A DNA stretch of 64,000 bases, taken from Deinococcus aquatilis DSM 23025. Its GTDB lineage: Bacteria; Deinococcota; Deinococci; Deinococcales; Deinococcaceae. The DNA is taken from assembly GCF_000378445.1 (NCBI RefSeq), contig NZ_KB899704.1:60315-124314 (forward strand), read 5' to 3'. Position 1 is the stretch's first letter. Each line of letters begins with the position of its first letter. Positions 50,895 to 61,445 of the stretch are shown here, piece by piece. The translations under genes were made by a program, and so were the position numbers. The notes under the pieces were generated by a model. It was not told the origin of the DNA. It saw nothing but the letters and a program-made list of their open reading frames with translations, and ran no database searches.

Positions 50895-52001
50895 TCACCG
50901 TGGCCACAGGCGGTTGAACCACTCTGCCGGATCGGTGGCTTCTCCCCTCACCCGGACTTCCAGGTGGAGGTGTGGACCCGTGCTCAGACCCGTCGTTCCG
51001 ACTTCACCAATCTTTTGACCCCGCCGAACGCGCTCGCCTTCACGAACCAACAGCTTGCCCTGATGAAAATACAGACTGGACACGCCCGCGCCGTGATCAA
51101 GGACCACCAGACCGCCGCGTACAGGAAATTGTCCCACCAACACGACTGTTCCGTCATTCATCGCCGTGACGGCGGTGCCCGCCAGGGCCGGGTAGTCTAT
51201 GCCGTAGTGGTATTGAACGGGGCCGCCCACCACATAGATGCGGGGTTGGCCGAAAGCGGTACTTTGCCATCGCACATTCACTGCCGGTTGAAAGGGTCGG
51301 AACCAGGCCTGGGGCGTCCGCCGGAGATAGGCCCGCTCCATCGCCGCCTCCTCCGCTTGGCGGGCAGGGTCTTGCAGCTTGCTGCTGAGACTTGCGGGCA
51401 GATTCAGGCGTTGGAGTGGCTGCGGAAGTGGATCCACTTCGACTTTCCCGCGGAGGTGCTCTCCTCCCACCTCAATGTCATAGACGAGCGGCGTGCTTTT
51501 CCCCAGCACGACCCGGCCCAGCACCACAAACTCGTTTCCGAAGGCGACTGGCCGCAGCGGCTCATTGGGGCGCCGCACATCTTCGCCGACTTCACTTGGA
51601 AAGCGCACTCTGGCCTGCGCGGCACCGGATCCACGGAGCCGCAGGACAAACGCGTCCCCCATCCGCAGTGTGGTGGGGGCCACCACGGTCAAGCCGACCA
51701 GTGGCCCGGCCTGGGCGGCCACTGGGGGCTCAGCTGGCGCCTCTCCTGGCAACTGCAGGGCTTGTTCAACGTTGAGCTCCGTGCTGGGCAGGCGATTGAG
51801 CCGCACCCATTCCGCCACAGTCGTCCCCTGAGACCGGGCGAGACGGTACAAGGGATCGCCCGGCTTCCCTGTGTAGGCGCTGGCCCCACTGGTGAGCAAA
51901 GCGAGCGCCAGGAGACTGCCGCGCGTCCACGGCCTGCGGGCGCTGGGTACCCTGGCCTGCCGGAGCGTGGCGTGGACAGGACACAGGAAAAGCTTGGTCA
52001 C
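50895..52001 (-). CDS. Secreted M23 metallopeptidase with N-terminal LysM-like segment
   Basis: A 368-residue exported peptidoglycan endopeptidase. After a signal peptide (RGSLLALALLTSGASA) comes a LysM-like stretch (KPGDPLYRLARSQGTTVAEWVRLNRL), a beta-rich middle domain, and a C-terminal M23 domain with YHYGIDYPALAGTAV, VVLDHGAGVSSLYFHQ and TGPHLHLEVRV. The GTG at 52001, with AAGGGA upstream, is preferred; a GTG at 52022 overlapping the hydrolase stop is possible. It is read from the same strand directly after the hydrolase, probably as one operon. Confidence 0.87.
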   Translation of the reverse strand: MTKLFLCPVHATLRQARVPSARRPWTRGSLLALALLTSGASAYTGKPGDPLYRLARSQGTTVAEWVRLNRLPSTELNVEQALQLPGEAPAEPPVAAQAGPLVGLTVVAPTTLRMGDAFVLRLRGSGAAQARVRFPSEVGEDVRRPNEPLRPVAFGNEFVVLGRVVLGKSTPLVYDIEVGGEHLRGKVEVDPLPQPLQRLNLPASLSSKLQDPARQAEEAAMERAYLRRTPQAWFRPFQPAVNVRWQSTAFGQPRIYVVGGPVQYHYGIDYPALAGTAVTAMNDGTVVLVGQFPVRGGLVVLDHGAGVSSLYFHQGKLLVREGERVRRGQKIGEVGTTGLSTGPHLHLEVRVRGEATDPAEWFNRLWPR

Positions 52002-52018
52002 GGCGTTCCCTTGATCAC

Positions 52019-52981
52019 TCACAAATTCTGCTTGAAAAACGAGACAGAACGCGCCAATGCCAGCGTCAAGTTGTTGCTGAGGTCATGGTTGTCGTTGGCA
52101 TAGGTGAACAACGTATGGGGCTGCTTGGCCTGTTTGAGTGCCGCGGCCAGGACTTGAGAAAACCGGTAAGGCACGTGCGTATCTGCCGTGGCGTGGTGAA
52201 GCTGCAGGGGACGTCCCTGCAAGTTCTGGAGGAAGAAATTTGGCGAAATGGCTTGATAGGCTTTGGCATTGCTCTCTGGTCGGCCGTATTTCGCCAGCAG
52301 TTGGGCCCGCGGATCCGCAGGGCTTTCACTGCCCCAGCGGGGCAAGCCCGTGAACAGCAGGTCGTACGGCGCGACGACGCCAGCCCAAATCACGCCAGCC
52401 TTGATCGTCGGGTTCACTACCATAGCCCGCAGGGTGATGTGTCCGCCCATCGAATGCCCCCACATGCCGATGCGTGCAGCGTTCACGCTCTTGAGCGTTT
52501 TCAAGGACGTCAGGGCGTTGAGCACGTCTACCGTGTATTCCGGTGACCAGTACGACGTGCCGACCGGTTGGCCCTGGGAACTCCCGTGCCCCCGGTAATC
52601 GGGTTTGAGTACCACAAATCCAGCGCGCGCAAAGGCGTCAACATACGCGACGTAGCGCTCTGTCGTCCGGTATTGCTGCGGGGGAATGAAGCCGTGGTTG
52701 AAGATGATCGCGGGCCAGCCCCCTGCGGGTGAGGTGCCGTTGGGAACCGTGAGCAGCGCGTTGATCCGCAGGCCATCCGACTGATAGGAGACGACGCTCC
52801 GCTGGTAGTTGCGGCCAGCGCCCAGCTTCTGCTGGGTTGTCAGCACACTGCCGGGGTAAGACCGGCCCTGCATGTTCTTGATCTCGAGAGAGGGAGGCGC
52901 GTTCTGAATCCCCTGGGCACCCACCGGTGCGCCCTGGCCCAAGGTGAGACACAGCAGCAGCGTTTTCAGGACGTTCAACAT
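52019..52981 (-). CDS. Exported alpha/beta hydrolase (S9/dienelactone-hydrolase type)
   Basis: A 320-residue serine hydrolase with signal peptide. The nucleophile elbow is GMWGHSMGGH, the oxyanion region NHGFIPPQQY, and the likely Asp and His are in HATADTHVPYRFS and NDNHDLSNN. It resembles prolyl-oligopeptidase-type esterases and acyl-peptide hydrolases; the substrate is unknown. GAGGTG lies near the ATG. The pair with M23 suggests a wall- or peptide-related job, weakly supported. Confidence 0.85.
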   Translation of the reverse strand: MLNVLKTLLLCLTLGQGAPVGAQGIQNAPPSLEIKNMQGRSYPGSVLTTQQKLGAGRNYQRSVVSYQSDGLRINALLTVPNGTSPAGGWPAIIFNHGFIPPQQYRTTERYVAYVDAFARAGFVVLKPDYRGHGSSQGQPVGTSYWSPEYTVDVLNALTSLKTLKSVNAARIGMWGHSMGGHITLRAMVVNPTIKAGVIWAGVVAPYDLLFTGLPRWGSESPADPRAQLLAKYGRPESNAKAYQAISPNFFLQNLQGRPLQLHHATADTHVPYRFSQVLAAALKQAKQPHTLFTYANDNHDLSNNLTLALARSVSFFKQNL

Positions 52982-53188
52982 AGCGTGACACCTCTGAGGA
53001 CAACGCGCCGAACATCAGCAGGATTGAGACGTGTTCAGAACGGCAAGAGGGTGGAAACCAAAGATCGCCTGGAGTTGCCGGGCGATCAGCCAGGTCCAGA
53101 GACTGGCCCTGTCGGCTGTACCGCTTCAGGCCCTGAGGTGGGCCGACCCCCAGGTCATTGTTACGAAGCAGCCTCCCGAAGGGCAAGC

Positions 53189-54235
53189 TCAACTTCTGGG
53201 CGTGATGACATAGGTCATGCCCCCAGCATGGTTGAGCCACAGGCGTTCAAACACGGCGCGGGGGTAGGTCCGTCGTACGCCCGCATCATTTTTGGCCGCC
53301 GGGTCGTTGACCACAGGATTGCCCTGTGCATCAAATCCGATCAGCACCATCAGATGTCCGTTTGACCAGGACAGGGGCGCGCCGGGCAGCTCACCGGGCC
53401 GGAAGCGCACACTGAGCGCGAGAGGAACCCCGCGCTGCAAGAAGGCCTCGGCATCCCGCAGACTCCCGAGGCGAGTGACAAACGCCTGCATCCCCTGGGT
53501 CGCCGCGTAGGCCGTGTTAAACGGCCAATTCCCGAAGCCGTCGTAGGCCGAGTCATAGGTGGCCCGGGCCGCGTCGGGTACCCGAACCGGTTTGCCCCAG
53601 AAGCCGAGCAGCATGCTGACACTCGTCGGGCTGCACCAGACTTCACCTCCACCGGGGTAGATCATTTGCGACAGGCCGGGCACGGTCAGGGTCTTGTTCC
53701 AGGTTTGAAGCTGTCCGGCCCGGCCCTGCTCCCGCAGCTTGAGCGCCGTATCGGAGGTATTGAACGACAACAGGGTGACCTGTTGTCCCGCCGCCACTGC
53801 GGCCCGGTACTGGAAGGCGGTGCTCCGGTACGGCAGGGTCAGGGTATCGGTGTTGACCATACCGTCTGCTGTCTGGGGGCCAGAAGCGCTCAGGCGTTTT
53901 CCGGCCGCACGCCAGACACCAAAATTGAAATAGGGCGTCCACTGACCGGTCGGCCGACGAACACGGATCTCAAGGGTAAAAGCAGCGTCCGCAGCTCCAA
54001 GCACATTCCAACTCGGAATCAGTTCATTGAAGGGCGCAACAGTGATAGGCGCGCTTTCCAAGCGTCCACTCTGAAGGGCGGGAAGAGCTTGCCAGGTACC
54101 GGCCACACCCGTCTGTGCCTGCGCGGCTTGAACGGCGGCCACGGGTACGCCGAAGCTGGTCTGCTGGGCATAGGGCGCGGCCTGGGCCACGGGGGCAAGA
54201 AGCAGGGCCGCACAAGTTATCCAAAAAGGCTTCAC
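53189..54235 (-). CDS. Exported C39-like cysteine peptidase
   Basis: A 348-residue secreted protein with a C-terminal papain-like C39 family domain. The catalytic Cys201 is in GGEVWCSPTSVSMLLGFWG, the His in WSNGHLMVLIGF and the Asp in VVNDPAAKND. The N-terminal half is a beta-rich domain (ITVAPFNELIPSWNV, FTLEIRVRRPTGQWTPYFNFG). The GTG at 54235 is selected because TAAGGT ends seven bases upstream and the signal peptide then begins MKPFWITC; an ATG two codons upstream is the alternative. C39-like enzymes cut Gly-Gly leaders, but this lacks a transporter and may act on the wall or exported peptides. Confidence 0.83.
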   Translation of the reverse strand: MKPFWITCAALLLAPVAQAAPYAQQTSFGVPVAAVQAAQAQTGVAGTWQALPALQSGRLESAPITVAPFNELIPSWNVLGAADAAFTLEIRVRRPTGQWTPYFNFGVWRAAGKRLSASGPQTADGMVNTDTLTLPYRSTAFQYRAAVAAGQQVTLLSFNTSDTALKLREQGRAGQLQTWNKTLTVPGLSQMIYPGGGEVWCSPTSVSMLLGFWGKPVRVPDAARATYDSAYDGFGNWPFNTAYAATQGMQAFVTRLGSLRDAEAFLQRGVPLALSVRFRPGELPGAPLSWSNGHLMVLIGFDAQGNPVVNDPAAKNDAGVRRTYPRAVFERLWLNHAGGMTYVITPRS

Positions 54236-54242
54236 AGCCATC

Positions 54243-54274
54243 ACCTTAAACGCGCTGTGTTTCCGTGGTGTTAA
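54243..54274 (-). promoter_or_regulatory. Direct-repeat activator box and -10, C39 peptidase
   Basis: In the coding direction: TTAACA (54269-54274), 5 bp, GAAACA (54258-54263), 9 bp, TAAGGT (54243-54248), 7 bp, GTG. The proximal repeat is degenerate; spacing is exact. Confidence 0.6.
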
Positions 54275-54505
54275 GGTGCCGCCCGGTTGTATGGGCACTG
54301 CCTAACGGTCCCATAAGCCCCGTTCTCAGAGAACGTTGACAGGGGACTGCCAAGGTGACGGCAAGCAACGCGGCGTTCAGGTGAGTGCGCTTACCCGTCC
54401 AGGGGCGGAGACAGGGCGTGCTCTGCACTTCCCTGGGCTGCTCACCACGCAGTCGTTCCTTCGTTCATTCAGCCCTCCGCCTCTCGTCCCGATCAGGAGA
54501 CCTTT

Positions 54506-54928
54506 ATGACGCAGCGTATTCAGGCCATGCTCGCCACGCACCCACAGCCCCACAGCCCCGTTGATTCTGGCGTCCTTGCCGAGTGCATCGCCGCCTGCAT
54601 GGAGTGTGCGCAGGTGTGTACGTCCTGTGCCGACGCTTGTTTGGGCGAGCAAAACCACCTGATGCATCTGGTGAAGTGCATCCGGCTCAACCTGGACTGT
54701 GCGGATATCTGTGCGGCCACCGGAAGCGTCCTTTCGCGCCTGACCCAGAGCAATCCAGAGGTTCTCAAGGCCCAGATTGCGGCTTGCTTGACCGCCTGCA
54801 AGGCGTGTGGCGACGAATGCGAAATGCATGCCCGCGAGATGAACATGCAGCACTGCGCCGTGTGTGCCGAGAGCTGCCGCCGCTGTGAACAGGCCTGCGA
54901 GCAAGTCTTGCGGGGGATGAACGCGTGA
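54506..54928 (+). CDS. Cys-rich four-helix-bundle copper storage protein (Csp-like)
   Basis: A 140-residue protein with many Cys residues spaced on helices: AECIAACMECAQVCTSCADACL, KCIRLNLDCADICAATG, AACLTACKACGDECEMHAREM and CAVCAESCRRCEQACEQVL. This is the pattern of Csp copper storage proteins, which hold many Cu(I) ions inside a four-helix bundle. No signal peptide is present, as in cytosolic Csp3. AGGAGA precedes the ATG. Its TGA overlaps the GTG of the next gene, a DUF305 protein, giving a two-gene operon. Confidence 0.92.
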   Translation: MTQRIQAMLATHPQPHSPVDSGVLAECIAACMECAQVCTSCADACLGEQNHLMHLVKCIRLNLDCADICAATGSVLSRLTQSNPEVLKAQIAACLTACKACGDECEMHAREMNMQHCAVCAESCRRCEQACEQVLRGMNA

Positions 54929-55506
54929 AAACGTGGTTGGTGAGCGCGGCACTGATGGCGCTTCCTGTGGGAGCAGCGCAGGCAGGAGGGACAGAGCCGG
55001 TCACCAGGTCTCAAATGGAGATGGGGATGAACATGCAGCCCATGCTGATGCAGCTCCGGGCTCTTTCGGGCACGGCGTTCGATCGGGCTTTCTTCTCCAT
55101 GATGATTCCACATCATCAAAGCGCAATTGACATGAGCCGCGCCGCACTGCCCCGGTTGCGTGACCCACTCGTGCGGGCTTGGGCCCAAAGCATCATCAGC
55201 GATCAGCAAAAAGAGATTGCGGAGATGCAATCTGAACTGCAACGCTTGGGCGGCATGGACACGGCGCGTATGAACCTGATGCGGCAGATGATGGCCAACA
55301 TGCCCCAGATGACGACGGCTATGGCCAATTCAGAACGTAGTTTTTTAGAAATGATGGTTCCTCACCATGGGAGTGCCAACGACATGGCCAATATTGCCCT
55401 GCAACGCTCCAGCACCGAAGCCGTGCTGGGGTTGGCTCAACGAATCATGACCGCCCAGGCAGATGAAATGCACGACTTTAAAGACTGGCTGCGCACCCGT
55501 CCATAG
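54925..55506 (+). CDS. DUF305 exported protein (copy 3)
   Basis: A 193-residue exported DUF305 protein with signal peptide and the paired motifs MMIPHHQSAIDMSR and MMVPHHGSANDMA. It has the Met-rich segment MEMGMNMQPMLMQL but is clearly more distant from copies 1 and 2, and lacks the direct-repeat promoter. Coupled translation with the Csp-like gene (GTGA overlap) is good context evidence that DUF305 proteins handle copper. Likely located outside the cytoplasmic membrane. Confidence 0.9.
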   Translation: MKTWLVSAALMALPVGAAQAGGTEPVTRSQMEMGMNMQPMLMQLRALSGTAFDRAFFSMMIPHHQSAIDMSRAALPRLRDPLVRAWAQSIISDQQKEIAEMQSELQRLGGMDTARMNLMRQMMANMPQMTTAMANSERSFLEMMVPHHGSANDMANIALQRSSTEAVLGLAQRIMTAQADEMHDFKDWLRTRP

Positions 55507-55523
55507 GCAGCAACTGAAAAGCA

Positions 55524-55550
55524 GGCAGACCGAGTCACTCTCAGTCTGCC
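55524..55550 (+). terminator. Hairpin after csp-DUF305
   Basis: GGCAGAC/GTCTGCC (55524-55530 with 55544-55550) lies 20 bases beyond the stop; only a weak T-run follows. Confidence 0.55.
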
Positions 55551-55707
55551 GCTTATGCTGTCATGCGCTGAAGACTGTGGGCAGGCCGGGTGTTCACCTC
55601 GGACAGAAACCTTGGGCCCTTCGAGAGACCTGGCGCCAGAGGTCGCGCGTTTGTCCTGTCCCCGTCCACCTTGGCTCAGGTGGGGCTGATGGCTTTCTGT
55701 CTCCTTG

Positions 55708-55736
55708 TTGAAATCCTCCCCCGGAGGGTATAGGAT
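55708..55736 (+). promoter_or_regulatory. Promoter with CsoR-like operator upstream of the CPD ATPase
   Basis: TTGAAA (55708-55713), a 17-bp spacer TCCTCCCCCGGAGGGTA, and TAGGAT (55731-55736). The spacer inverted repeat copies the copZ promoter layout. The gene start is 380 bases away, so a leader or short peptide may lie between; a Cys-rich 37-codon frame from GTG 55753 is possible but unproven. Confidence 0.55.
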
Positions 55737-55873
55737 GCACGAAGCAGAAGAGGTGCCGAGTTGCCGGACATCCGCTCGCGCCCCGTGTTGTTCTGCTGCT
55801 TCAGGTGGGCTTGTGTGCTCACATCAGGGTGGACTGCTTGAAAAACCCTTCTTGCACCTCTAGCTGTGGTCCG

Positions 55874-55893
55874 CATCCCCCCAGGGGGATATA
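55874..55893. promoter_or_regulatory. Second C/G operator-like palindrome upstream of the CPD ATPase
   Basis: ATCCCCCCAGGGGGAT followed by ATACAGT. It matches the copper operators at 11102 and 37437. The strand is not fixed because no good -35 was found. Confidence 0.5.
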
Positions 55894-56116
55894 CAGTCTT
55901 CTGAAGATTCAGGCGTGAACGCCGATGGAGGGTCTGGGTGCATACCTGCCCTGTCCAAGCTGTCGACCAGCCGAAAGCGCCAGCTCCTGAACAGGCCTCT
56001 CCACCCAAGGCGCTCCCGGAGCCGCACAAATGGCCTTCCCGTCTGAAGTGGAGCCCATGCACAGCCGCAAGACTGCCCGATCACCAACGCCCAGCCTGCA
56101 CAAACGGGAGGAGAAG

Positions 56117-58624
<2,508 letters not shown>

Positions 58625-58744
58625 AGAGCCTCCACCTATAGGCAGGCGGTGTGCTTGGTTTCCCGAACCTTTCGGTCAAGGAATAAGCGGTGGGCAGCGA
58701 AGCTGCTTTTCCTGAGCGATTGACGGGGCTGCAACCTACAGCTG

Positions 58745-58790
58745 GGGGTGCGGAGCGGGGACAACCTTGCTCCGCACCCCCTCCCTTTAT
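58745..58790 (+). terminator. Strong terminator after the CPD ATPase
   Basis: GGGGTGCGGAGC/GCTCCGCACCCC (58745-58756 with 58769-58780), 12-bp perfect stem, then CTCCCTTTAT. Confidence 0.75.
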
Positions 58791-58799
58791 AGACAAAAG

Positions 58800-58829
58800 T
58801 TGTCAACAGTTCTGCGCGCCTTCTACACT
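58800..58829 (+). promoter_or_regulatory. TauE-like gene promoter
   Basis: TTGTCA (58800-58805), 18 bp, TACACT (58824-58829), then eight bases to the GTG. GACAA-N3-TTGTC (58792-58804) overlaps the -35 and could be an operator; it is similar to the marR palindrome at 1022 but with a different spacer. Confidence 0.5.
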
Positions 58830-58837
58830 CGCTGCCT

Positions 58838-59611
58838 GTGTCCTGGTCCGAGCTCATCATGTTGTCCTTGATTTTCTTTGCAACGAGTGTGATCAGCGTG
58901 GTCACGGGAGCCACCTCGTTGATCACTGTTCCGGCCCTCCTGGCTTTCGGTGTGCCGCCGACCACTGCCCTTGGCACCAACATGCTGGCCCTGACCACGA
59001 TGAGTGTCGGGGCCTCTGTGCCGTTCCTGCAAGGTGGTGTTCTTGACCGGCCACGCTTGCCCCTCCTGGTTGGCTTGACATTCACCGGCTCGGGGATGGG
59101 GGCGCTTCTGGTCTTTGCGGTACCCCAGACCTGGCTCCCGCTGATCATTGCGGGCGCGATGCTGCTGGTCACTGGCGTAGTCTTATGGCCACAGCGTCAA
59201 AGACCCGGTGCAGCCGCACCAGGCCGAACGCACGCCTTCCTGGGCACCGTTCTGACGCTGCTGCTCGCTGTCTATGGTGGGTTTTTCAGCGGTGGATACG
59301 TGACCCTCCTGACTGCCGTGTTTCTGGCCGCGTTCCGTATGCCTTTTCTCCGGGCAGTGGCCACCACCAAAGTGATCAATGTCGCGTCCTCGTTGGTGGC
59401 GACCGTCATCTTTGCGCTGAAGGGCGCCGTAGATTGGCGGCTGGGTCTGGTGCTCAGCGCCGTGATGTATGCCGGGGCAACACTGGGGGCCCACTGGACC
59501 CTGCGCCTCAACGAGCAGTGGATTCGGCGGCTGTTCGTGACCACTGTGTTGCTTTTGGCGATCAAAACTCTGGTCGTGGATGTGCCTTGGCAGTTCATCC
59601 TGTCTCGATGA
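58838..59611 (+). CDS. Sulfite exporter TauE/SafE family permease
   Basis: A 257-residue membrane protein with about seven helices in two repeats, opening SLIFFATSVISVVTGATSLITVPALLAFGVPPTTALGTNMLAL and repeated as LAVYGGFFSGGYVTLLTAVFLAAFRMPFLRAVATTKVINVASSLVATVIF. TauE/SafE proteins export sulfite, sulfonates or related anions. The GTG follows a -10 by eight bases. It is a stand-alone gene convergent with a TetR regulator; link to the metal genes is unknown. Confidence 0.87.
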   Translation: MSWSELIMLSLIFFATSVISVVTGATSLITVPALLAFGVPPTTALGTNMLALTTMSVGASVPFLQGGVLDRPRLPLLVGLTFTGSGMGALLVFAVPQTWLPLIIAGAMLLVTGVVLWPQRQRPGAAAPGRTHAFLGTVLTLLLAVYGGFFSGGYVTLLTAVFLAAFRMPFLRAVATTKVINVASSLVATVIFALKGAVDWRLGLVLSAVMYAGATLGAHWTLRLNEQWIRRLFVTTVLLLAIKTLVVDVPWQFILSR

Positions 59612-59744
59612 GGGGCGCGTCTCCAGGCAAAGTACGCGCTGAGATCCAGTCTTCTGTGCACCTCTCCTCCATTGCTTTGGTGGAACAGCAGGAGTTCCCA
59701 CTTGGGCTCATAAGGCTAGAAACACTCTGTCTTTCACCATGGAT

Positions 59745-60314
59745 TCAACTTGGAGGACGCAGGCCCGCCAGAGTGACCGAGACCAGCCGCTGGACTGCGG
59801 CGGTAGAAGGCAGACTGCTGGCCGCAGTCAAGGCATGCAGGCAGTAGCTGGCCAGCTCAGCAGGCTCGACATCCGCCCGCAACTCGCCGCTCTGCGCTCC
59901 CTCGGCCAGGAGGGTCTGAAGGAAGCCGTGAAGCTGGTGCTGTCCTTGGACGACCTGTGGGCCCCGGTGCAGGAGCGCCGCCAGATCCGTGTCGTGGTGC
60001 TGGTGGGTCATGAGGGCAAACGCCTGAAGCACGGCTTCGAGCCGCTGTCCCGGGGTGCCCGCGTGCTCCCGAACCTGGGTCAGGTGGTGCAGGTGGGCCG
60101 CAACCTGGCGTTGGTGCCAGGCCATCAGAATCGATTCGACATCCGGGAAGTACTTGTACAGCGTCGCGCGGCCGATGCCCGTCTGTTTGGCGATTTCTGA
60201 CATCGTCACGGACGTGAGCCCCTGCTCAGCGACCAGGGCCGCCGCCGCATCTAGGGTCGCCTCGCGAACGGCGCGGCGGTGGCCTTCGATGGTGTCATTC
60301 CACAGCTTCGGCAC
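59745..60314 (-). CDS. TetR-family regulator (first)
   Basis: A 189-residue regulator with N-terminal helix-turn-helix VTMSEIAKQTGIGRATLYKYFPDVESIL and a ligand-binding helical C-terminus rich in His (HQRQVAAHLHHL, HQHHDTD). A GTG start lies six bases after TATACT, so it is likely leaderless. Divergent from two small membrane protein genes whose promoter holds a perfect palindrome, the probable operator. The His-rich stretch might bind metal; inference. Confidence 0.88.
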   Translation of the reverse strand: MPKLWNDTIEGHRRAVREATLDAAAALVAEQGLTSVTMSEIAKQTGIGRATLYKYFPDVESILMAWHQRQVAAHLHHLTQVREHAGTPGQRLEAVLQAFALMTHQHHDTDLAALLHRGPQVVQGQHQLHGFLQTLLAEGAQSGELRADVEPAELASYCLHALTAASSLPSTAAVQRLVSVTLAGLRPPS

Positions 60315-60354
60315 GGCCTCAGTATACGAGGCGTGTTTTGAAAGACACGCCGAA

Positions 60355-60383
60355 TTGACAGAGACACTATGTCTCGATAAGCT
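60355..60383 (+). promoter_or_regulatory. Promoter with TetR-type palindrome in the spacer
   Basis: TTGACA (60355-60360), the 15-bp palindrome GAGACACTATGTCTC (60361-60375) in a 17-bp spacer, TAAGCT (60378-60383), six bases to ATG. A second inverted repeat GCGTGT/ACACGC (60331-60350) lies toward the tetR gene. Confidence 0.75.
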
Positions 60384-60389
60384 GCCGCC

Positions 60390-60659
60390 ATGAGCAACCG
60401 AGCGCCTGATGGTCAGGCAAAACTGGAGCCGCCCGAGACTGAGCCGCGGCTGTCCTCACCGCCGCAGTCAGACCTGCTCCAAGACCCGCCCACCGGTATG
60501 CCGCGCTGGGTCAAACTGTTCATTCTGGTCGGGTTCACGCTGGTGCTCATGCTGGGTGTGGCTCAGCTGCTGGGGGGTGGCCACGGTCCTGGTCGTCACT
60601 TTCAGCCTTCCACTGTCTCCGAACCGGTCTCGTCTCCGCCGGACTCCAGTACGCCCTGA
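60390..60659 (+). CDS. Small single-helix membrane protein
   Basis: An 89-residue protein with a proline-rich cytoplasmic-type N-terminus, one membrane helix (WVKLFILVGFTLVLMLGVAQLL) and a short Gly/His C-terminus. No family recognised. The ATG is set by a near-consensus leaderless promoter. Its TGA shares one base with the ATG of the next gene. It is controlled, most likely, by the divergent TetR protein. Confidence 0.75.
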   Translation: MSNRAPDGQAKLEPPETEPRLSSPPQSDLLQDPPTGMPRWVKLFILVGFTLVLMLGVAQLLGGGHGPGRHFQPSTVSEPVSSPPDSSTP

Positions 60660-61147
60660 TGCCCTTGACTGCCGGTCTCCGGAAATTCTCGCTGACGGTG
60701 CATGTCAGCGCGTCCGTGGGGTGGTTGGGCGCTGTGGCCGCCTTTCTGGCCCTGGCCGTGACCGGCGTGACCAGCGAAGATACCCAGACCGTTCGGGCCG
60801 TCTCCATTGCCCTGGAGCCCCTCACCCGGTGGGTCATCGTTCCGTTGGCCCTGGCCTCCCTGTTGAGCGGCGTCGTGCAGGCGCTGGGAACGCCCTGGGG
60901 CTTGTTTCGTCACTACTGGGTGGTGATCAAATTGCTCCTGACCCTGATTGCAACAGCCGTGTTGTTGCTGACGGTGGGATCGATTCGCAGCTTGGCTCGT
61001 CGGGCCACTGAGCAACCAGAGATCAGTGTTGACATGCAAGGGATGATCAGCTCCCTGGTCCTTCACTCTGGAGGAGGACTGCTCGTGCTGCTGGTGATTA
61101 CCGTCTTGTCCGTCTACAAACCCGTGGGGAAGATTCGAGTTCGGTGA
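60659..61147 (+). CDS. Four-helix membrane protein of unknown function (intact copy)
   Basis: A 162-residue membrane protein with about four helices, resembling DUF2269-like proteins in layout (LTVHVSASVGWLGAVAAFLALAV, PLALASLLSGVVQALGTPWGLFRHYWVVIKLLLTLIATAVLLL). Translationally linked to the upstream gene (TGATG). It is probably a target of the TetR regulator. A paralog at 63271 is cut by an insertion sequence. Its role is unknown. The 298 bases that follow hold no supported gene. Confidence 0.8.
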   Translation: MPLTAGLRKFSLTVHVSASVGWLGAVAAFLALAVTGVTSEDTQTVRAVSIALEPLTRWVIVPLALASLLSGVVQALGTPWGLFRHYWVVIKLLLTLIATAVLLLTVGSIRSLARRATEQPEISVDMQGMISSLVLHSGGGLLVLLVITVLSVYKPVGKIRVR

Positions 61148-61445
61148 CCCCAAACCAGTGCGGGCAACCTGGGAGTTCAGCCACCACAATGACCATAAGT
61201 CTCATGTGCCTGAACTGTGGAGTCCAGAACCGAGAGCGACGAACGTCTTAGTGTTCGCTGACTCAGCAGTGGTGTTGACCAGTGGGCCCTTTCAAGAGCG
61301 TGTTCATTGCCCACGCCTCACCAGTGCAGCCGTGTCTGACCCTCGGTTGCACTGTTCTGCGGTCAGGCCTCTCCAAGGCGGGGCCTCCCAAGTGATGGCT
61401 GGAAGAGAGCGCCGTGAACGGTTCGCCCTGTCGGTTCCCCTCAGG

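Noticed and set aside
50811..52103. 430-codon open frame on the plus strand
   Set aside because: It is antisense to the M23 peptidase, crosses into the lgt promoter region and shows no domain.
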